Source: Earliella scabrosa
Taxonomy: Eukaryota; Basidiomycota; Agaricomycetes; Polyporales; Polyporaceae
Length of the DNA: 64,000 nucleotides
Assembly: GCA_022605405.1 (NCBI GenBank)
Contig: JABYQQ010000020.1
Location: 124,001 to 188,000 of the forward strand
Direction of reading: 5' to 3'
Shown here: positions 59,627 through 64,000 of the stretch, piece after piece
How positions within the stretch are numbered: the stretch's first letter is position 1
How the letters are laid out: each line of letters begins with the position of its first letter
Translations under genes and position numbers: made by a program
The notes under the pieces: generated by a model
Told to the model about the DNA's origin: nothing
The model's database searches: none
Seen by the model: the letters and a program-made list of their open reading frames with translations, nothing else

Positions 59627-60941
59627 TCAGCGTTCAACCGCAACCTCCAGCTGCACCCCACCCTTCTCGACCTCTCCCAGCGACTGGCGCAACGCCCGAG
59701 TAGCCTCTTGCAGCGTCTCAGTACTCAGACCTCCTGTCGGTGGCGGTTCGCGATACCCGTTCATCCTTGCGCGGACCTCCAGCCGGCGGAACGCAGGGTA
59801 GCGGCTCCGCGACTCGAGTGCACGCGCGAGCGCGATGCACGCGTCGGCGGGTGGCTGACCCGGGAGGTCGAGCCCGCCCGTCCAGCTCAGGCAGAGCTGT
59901 TCGAGGCGCGGGAACGGTGCTGGCTCCGAGGCGAGGAAGTCCGCCAGTTGACGGAGGAACGTGAAACCGTCGGGAGAGATGCCAGCGGGCGGGAGGATGG
60001 GCGGGAGCGAGCGGCTGTTGCTGATCGCGAGTGAGTGGAGACGCGTACATGGGCGGAGGCTGGCGTAGATGGCTTGGATCTCCGCAGGAGTGTCCCCTAC
60101 AATGAAGTACGGATAAAGAGACGGGTCAGCACACTTAGACGTTGGGATTGGGGACGAGGGAACTTGGGAAGTACGCACGGTCGCATGCGATGGACAACCC
60201 GCAGTGCCGCAATTGAGGTCCGAGGGATGCAAACACCTTCGCCCATGCCCGCAGAGGGCGGATGGACGGCTCCTCATAGAGATAGCTCCATTGGAGGTCG
60301 ATGCTCTCCAGGGACGCGTGCGTCCCGTTCTTGAGCAAAGCGTCCGCGAAGTCCGCGAGGAGACTGGGAGAATAGACCCCGCCGTTGATGCTTAGGCGCT
60401 TCAACCTGACCGTGGGGTCGATGCGCACGAGTGCGCTAGGAGGGTAGACCAAACCGGGCGGGCGCCGCGCAATGGGACGGAGGATTGCGCCGTAAACCTC
60501 GTCGAGGACGAGGGTCTCAAGGAATGGGAGGTTGGATAAACAAAGTGGCACGTCCCCGTCCGGTCCGTTCCCGACGCTCCGCAAGGTCAGCGTGCGGAGT
60601 TTTGGCAGCCGGTCCCAGACGGTGACGGTCGTCCAGAGCGGGATGTGGCCTTTCCGCGCAGCCATCATCTCGACGGTTAGGGAGCGCACGTACGGCGCGA
60701 GCTCTGGAGTCATGTCGATTAGCTCGAGGAATCGGGTCTGCTTTTGGGGCTGGGGTCTGCGGCTGCCCTGGAGCACGGGGATCGTGATATCAGACCAGAT
60801 GAGGGTGCGGCATTTTGGAAGCAGAGCTTTGCAGGTGAGGGCGGCTTGGGAGAGAGTACGGATATCGTCTTGTAAGAAGCCAAGGGTGAGCTCTATGAGC
60901 TCGACGGGTAGGGTGGGTCGCGGGAAGCACGTTGGATGCAT
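59627..60941 (-). CDS. F-box protein with leucine-rich C-terminal region
   Basis: Likely substrate adaptor of an SCF ubiquitin ligase. Two exons, 60179-60941 and 59627-60096, joined across an 82-nt GTGCGT...TTGTAG intron, 410 aa. The F-box is at about residues 9-50: LPVELIELTLGFL, then LSQAALTCKALLPKCRTLIW. The rest shows irregular leucine-rich segments (LPKLRTLTLRSV, LPFLETLVLDEV, VRLKRLSINGG, FRRLEVRARM), the usual architecture of the expanded F-box/LRR-like proteins of mushrooms. Start 60941 is the first Met before the F-box; upstream in-frame sequence is not protein-like. Target unknown. A relic of a close paralogue lies at 63253-63570. Confidence 0.88.
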
Positions 60942-62296
60942 ATCGGTGAGTCGATTCGAGACGGGTCTTGTGTCTGCGGACTTCAGGGCGAGGGCATGGG
61001 GAGCACGTTGGGGTGTATGAACGTACTTATGCCGTGCAGCAACTTCAGTCATGACCCGACGACTGTGCCGGCCACGTCCGTATCCATGATACTACCATCC
61101 ATGATCCACTGTCCGACGGCGTGCAGACCGCACCGCCCATAGGCTGAGCCTGCCATTCGAGCAGCGCAGCAGTGACATATGCCGCCCGATGACTGAAACT
61201 CAATTGCCCAGCGTCCTTGCTCTGATGCTGACGTCTAGCTATGAGCTTGCAGGCAGCAGATGCGTCCGAAGGGATCTCTCTAGAGTACTGCAACTTGGAA
61301 CGCGTCCAGTAGCGGTGAGTATGCAGGACACCGAGAGCTAGACGCTGCGAGACGCACCTTCTGCTCGAGCAGCCGACAACTGCTAGTCGCCCATCAACCC
61401 CCAACCCTCCATGCAGCAAGCCCAACAGAGCCACGGACCGCGTCCTCGTGCAGGTGACGAAAGACAGGCAGACGTACCGAGAAGGTTAGACAGCCATACA
61501 CGATGACTGCAGATCGCCGAGCATGCCCTAGAACGGGGTGGGGCGGAACGTGCGGCCCAATATGCTTGTTTTGATCACGAACAAATCTCCATATGCAATT
61601 GAAGGCAGTGCTAGCCAGAAAGAAAAGCTGAAGAGAGAGCTCGCTGAGGTTGGGAGCGAAGTCACTCGAGAGCAACATGGGCACGGGCCGGGATCGCGGC
61701 TGATGTAAGCGGCTACGGATCAGGATGGCCAGGGATGGCCGTTCTTTGGCAACTCCAGAACGTTGACGGTGCACTCTCCATGTACAGTGATCCAGCGTGC
61801 TGGCAGGGCTCGAAAGTCCTGTTATGATATCTGCTCTTATGCTCCAACTTCCTGAGTGCGGCCACTGCAGACTCTCGGAGTAAACACGCGCACGAGACGA
61901 GCACCAGGCGCTTCCGTGGTGTGGTGAAATAGCTTGGAATAGTTGCGCACTGCGTGACAAGCGGTCAGAGGAAGACAATCGCGCCTTGACAACCCCATGG
62001 AAATTTGTGTAGCATTTGTGCTGGTTACCACAGCAGCGCATGGCAAGGATCTGACACATTCAACGATCCCCTTCAGTACCATCTAATATGCAAGTCGCAG
62101 GAACTGATCATGAGCCTTGGTGGAGACACAGTATGAACGCAAGGTCAGACAGGAAAGTTCAGGCGGCGGGAGACAGTTGTGAATTCGCACCTGAAAGAGT
62201 TCCTAGGGCGACGGCGATCCATCGTGGAGCGTAAGGTTAAGTATGATAGCCTTGCAGTGATACAGAAAGGCTCGAATGATGAGACGTCGTAGTGCT
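60942..62296. other. Intergenic, no supported gene
   Basis: Several overlapping frames of 60-220 codons occur on the minus strand, but none has a domain or plausible splice partners. No RNA or repeat is seen. Confidence 0.45.
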
Positions 62297-62771
62297 TCAC
62301 CGCGTGTAAGCGGGTGGAGGGAAGGGCGGAGGCGCGGGAGGAGGGTCCACGTTGGACGTGACACTCGTTGCTTGATAAGGCGGCGGGCTAGCAACATGGT
62401 TGTTCACAGTCACTTGGTTCTTGTTCGCAGAGAGAGTGCAGTTTAATCCGCGAGCGGTCAGCAACCTATGACCTCGAGAGCCAGCGGATGTTCCTCACCT
62501 GTAGCACAACCGTCTGCTGCACTTCGCTTTGAGTGTTCCCTGTCCCGGGGCGCGCAGGCCAAGGTGCGGTGCCAGGAGTAGCCTCAGGCTGAGGGCGTGC
62601 AGGCCATCGCGCACCCTGAACAGAGGCTCGATGGTGCGCGACGAATATAGTCCTGATGATGGAGAACAGGGCCACAAGTGCAAACATCGTCACGAAGACG
62701 GGTACAGCCACCGAGGCCGTGTTGGTATTGTCGTTCGATCCGAAAACGCCGCGAGAGTGGAGAGGCGCCAT
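62297..62771 (-). CDS. Small single-pass membrane protein with PPxY motif (131 aa)
   Basis: Two exons, 62499-62771 and 62297-62419, phase 0, joined by a 79-nt GTGAGG...ACAAG intron; the acceptor is the weaker end. The N-terminus is short and polar, followed by one clear membrane helix (SVAVPVFVTMFALVALFSII, about residues 20-40) and a soluble Pro-rich region (PQPEATPGTAPWPARPG). The C-terminal exon reads NQVTVNNHVASPPPYQATSV, then PPPAPPPFPPPAYTR. PPPY is a PPxY motif, which binds WW domains of Nedd4/Rsp5-type ubiquitin ligases. This is the layout of fungal membrane adaptors for such ligases, an inference only. No named family recognised. Confidence 0.65.
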
Positions 62772-63252
62772 TGTGAGCGTGGGCTGTGTACGCGGTCACC
62801 TTCGCGGCGTATGTATCATCCATTATATGTCTACTTGGGCGGGTGAGTCATTCGGGGGGCGGTGCACCGTGAAGTGTGCGCAAGGCACGAAAGCGACAGT
62901 AGGAACCTGAGGATGTGCCCCATGACCGAGATTTAGGCATTTAGTTGCGGGTGTTCACGGAGCGCCCGCATGTCAATAGAACCTGCGGTGGCCTGCACCG
63001 CCCCAACACGGCATGTATCGCGCATAGATTACGCTGAGACCGTCTCGGGTCTACATACAACTTCAGGTTGAAGGATCATCTATACGATCAGTCAGTACAA
63101 TGGATAGTATCCAAGTCGCCAGCAGAGTGGCCGCTGGCGTCCTTCGCACTAACCTCATGTCGCTCCACTTGCAGGACGACATGATAGCCGTCACCTAGAA
63201 TGACGAAAGTTCAGATCAGTTGTTTCGCACGCCGAGTAGAAGGCAGGGAAGG
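62772..63252. other. Intergenic upstream of the PPxY membrane protein
   Basis: Promoter side of the gene starting at 62771. No other feature is seen. Confidence 0.45.
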
Positions 63253-63570
63253 ACGCACGGTCGCAGGCGATGGATCGTCCACAATGCCGCAGCTGCGGTT
63301 CTGAAGTCTCGAGCGATGGGAGGCTGGACAAGCGGAGAGGAGCCATCCCGTCAGGCCCGTTCCCCAGTTGGCGGAAGGTAATAGTGCGCAGGTCTGGGAG
63401 CTTCTACCAGACTTTGGAAACGGTCCACTGGCAGAGCAGAACGTAGCCTCCGTGCGTTTAGAGACATGACCGTGATGAAGCGCACGTATAGGGCGCGGGA
63501 ATCGTGACATCGGACCGGATCAAGGTGCAACATCTTGGGAGGAAGCCTTTTCAGGTTAGGGCAGATCATT
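63253..63570 (-). pseudogene. F-box gene relic
   Basis: Fragment related to 60171-60845 of the F-box gene. Matches in coding order: a piece near 63490-63560 (contains CPNLKRLPPKMLHLDPVRCH) resembling the end of the F-box and the following strand, a piece ending LPDLRTIT with GNGPDGMAPLRLSSLPSLET, and PQLRHCG-SIACDR at the right position before the intron site. Segments between these are deleted and the frame is broken. It is a decayed tandem copy, not a functional gene. Confidence 0.7.
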
Positions 63571-64000
63571 GAAGGGAGACAGTACTGCAAGCAGGACTGG
63601 TCAGCTTCGTAGCGCCCTGTAAGCGACTCGCGTAACACTAATCCCTGATGGGTCCCCCGAACACCTCTGCAGATACTCTGCAGGATATTACTACGTTGAC
63701 TAAGTAGATTGATGAACATGGGCGGTCATCTCGCAACAGGGGAAGCGCGAGAAGCTTACGTTCTTTCTTACTCTGGCTATGTAGATTGTAGCGACGACTC
63801 GGAGGGTAGCAGGCTGCCAAACATCGTATACATTCACTCGTAACAAGCACTGTATAACTGCAAGGATATGTTCCTGACTAAGGTAATTTTGACAAAAATA
63901 ATTGTAAGGTGAGGAACCTGTCGTATGTCGTATGTCGTATCTTAGCATTGCACTTGCCTCCTCCTGCTTCGTCACCTTGCTGCATCCTGTCTGTCTCTCT
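63571..64000. other. Terminal intergenic stretch
   Basis: AT-richer than the rest. It has a short heptamer run (GTATGTC repeated about three times near 63920-63940) and no supported gene before the window ends. Confidence 0.4.

Noticed and set aside
61394..62082. Minus-strand frame of about 220 codons downstream of the PPxY gene
   Set aside because: Composition is mixed, with no domain, promoter or splice partner, and overlapping frames are equally long.

Overview
The window is genomic DNA of a filamentous basidiomycete, most likely a wood-decay agaricomycete. The genes are split by many short introns (about 46-85 nt, GT...AG, CTNAC-like branch sites). They include expanded secreted esterases, a Con-6 protein, an F-box protein and a KDZ-superfamily DNA transposon, a set typical of Agaricomycetes. 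The species cannot be fixed from sequence alone; a polypore is a guess.

Left part (1-18.5 kb): a GATA zinc-finger transcription factor (1793-3697, +), then about 14.8 kb of GC-rich DNA in which I find no convincing gene. Both flanking genes point their 3' ends into this gap. From 18.5 to 25.6 kb, four minus-strand genes form a duplicated block: CE16/GDSL esterase A, six-cysteine small secreted protein A, small secreted protein B, CE16 esterase B. Next is an intact 13-exon type-B carboxylesterase (27581-30125, +).

Centre (30.8-54.8 kb): a second carboxylesterase on the minus strand is cut inside exon 6 by a 21.5-kb transposon (32393-53914). The element has terminal inverted repeats of about 323 bp, an 8-bp target duplication (TGGCCGCC at 32385-32392 and 53915-53922) and arrays of GATTATCT-type subterminal repeats. 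It carries an apparently full-length 10-exon KDZ transposase with a CxC2-like cysteine cluster, a TET/JBP-type 2-oxoglutarate/Fe(II) dioxygenase tail to tail with it, and seven further genes. Five of those seven are multi-exon proteins of unknown function, one is a small two-exon protein and one is a 63-aa membrane protein. With one copy of the 8-bp repeat removed, the host gene's exon 6 returns to exactly the length it has in the intact paralogue, so the insertion is precise and probably recent.

Right part (54.8-64 kb): a decayed third carboxylesterase copy, a tRNA-Gly(GCC), a Con-6 gene, an F-box gene, a short single-pass membrane protein with a PPxY motif, and a fragmentary F-box relic.

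Main result: a structurally complete KDZ element with a linked TET/JBP gene and a large set of co-carried genes, caught in a dated genomic context. The KDZ-TET/JBP association in fungi is known from earlier comparative work. The full cargo set, the GATA-like subterminal repeats and the clean gene disruption are what deserve follow-up.
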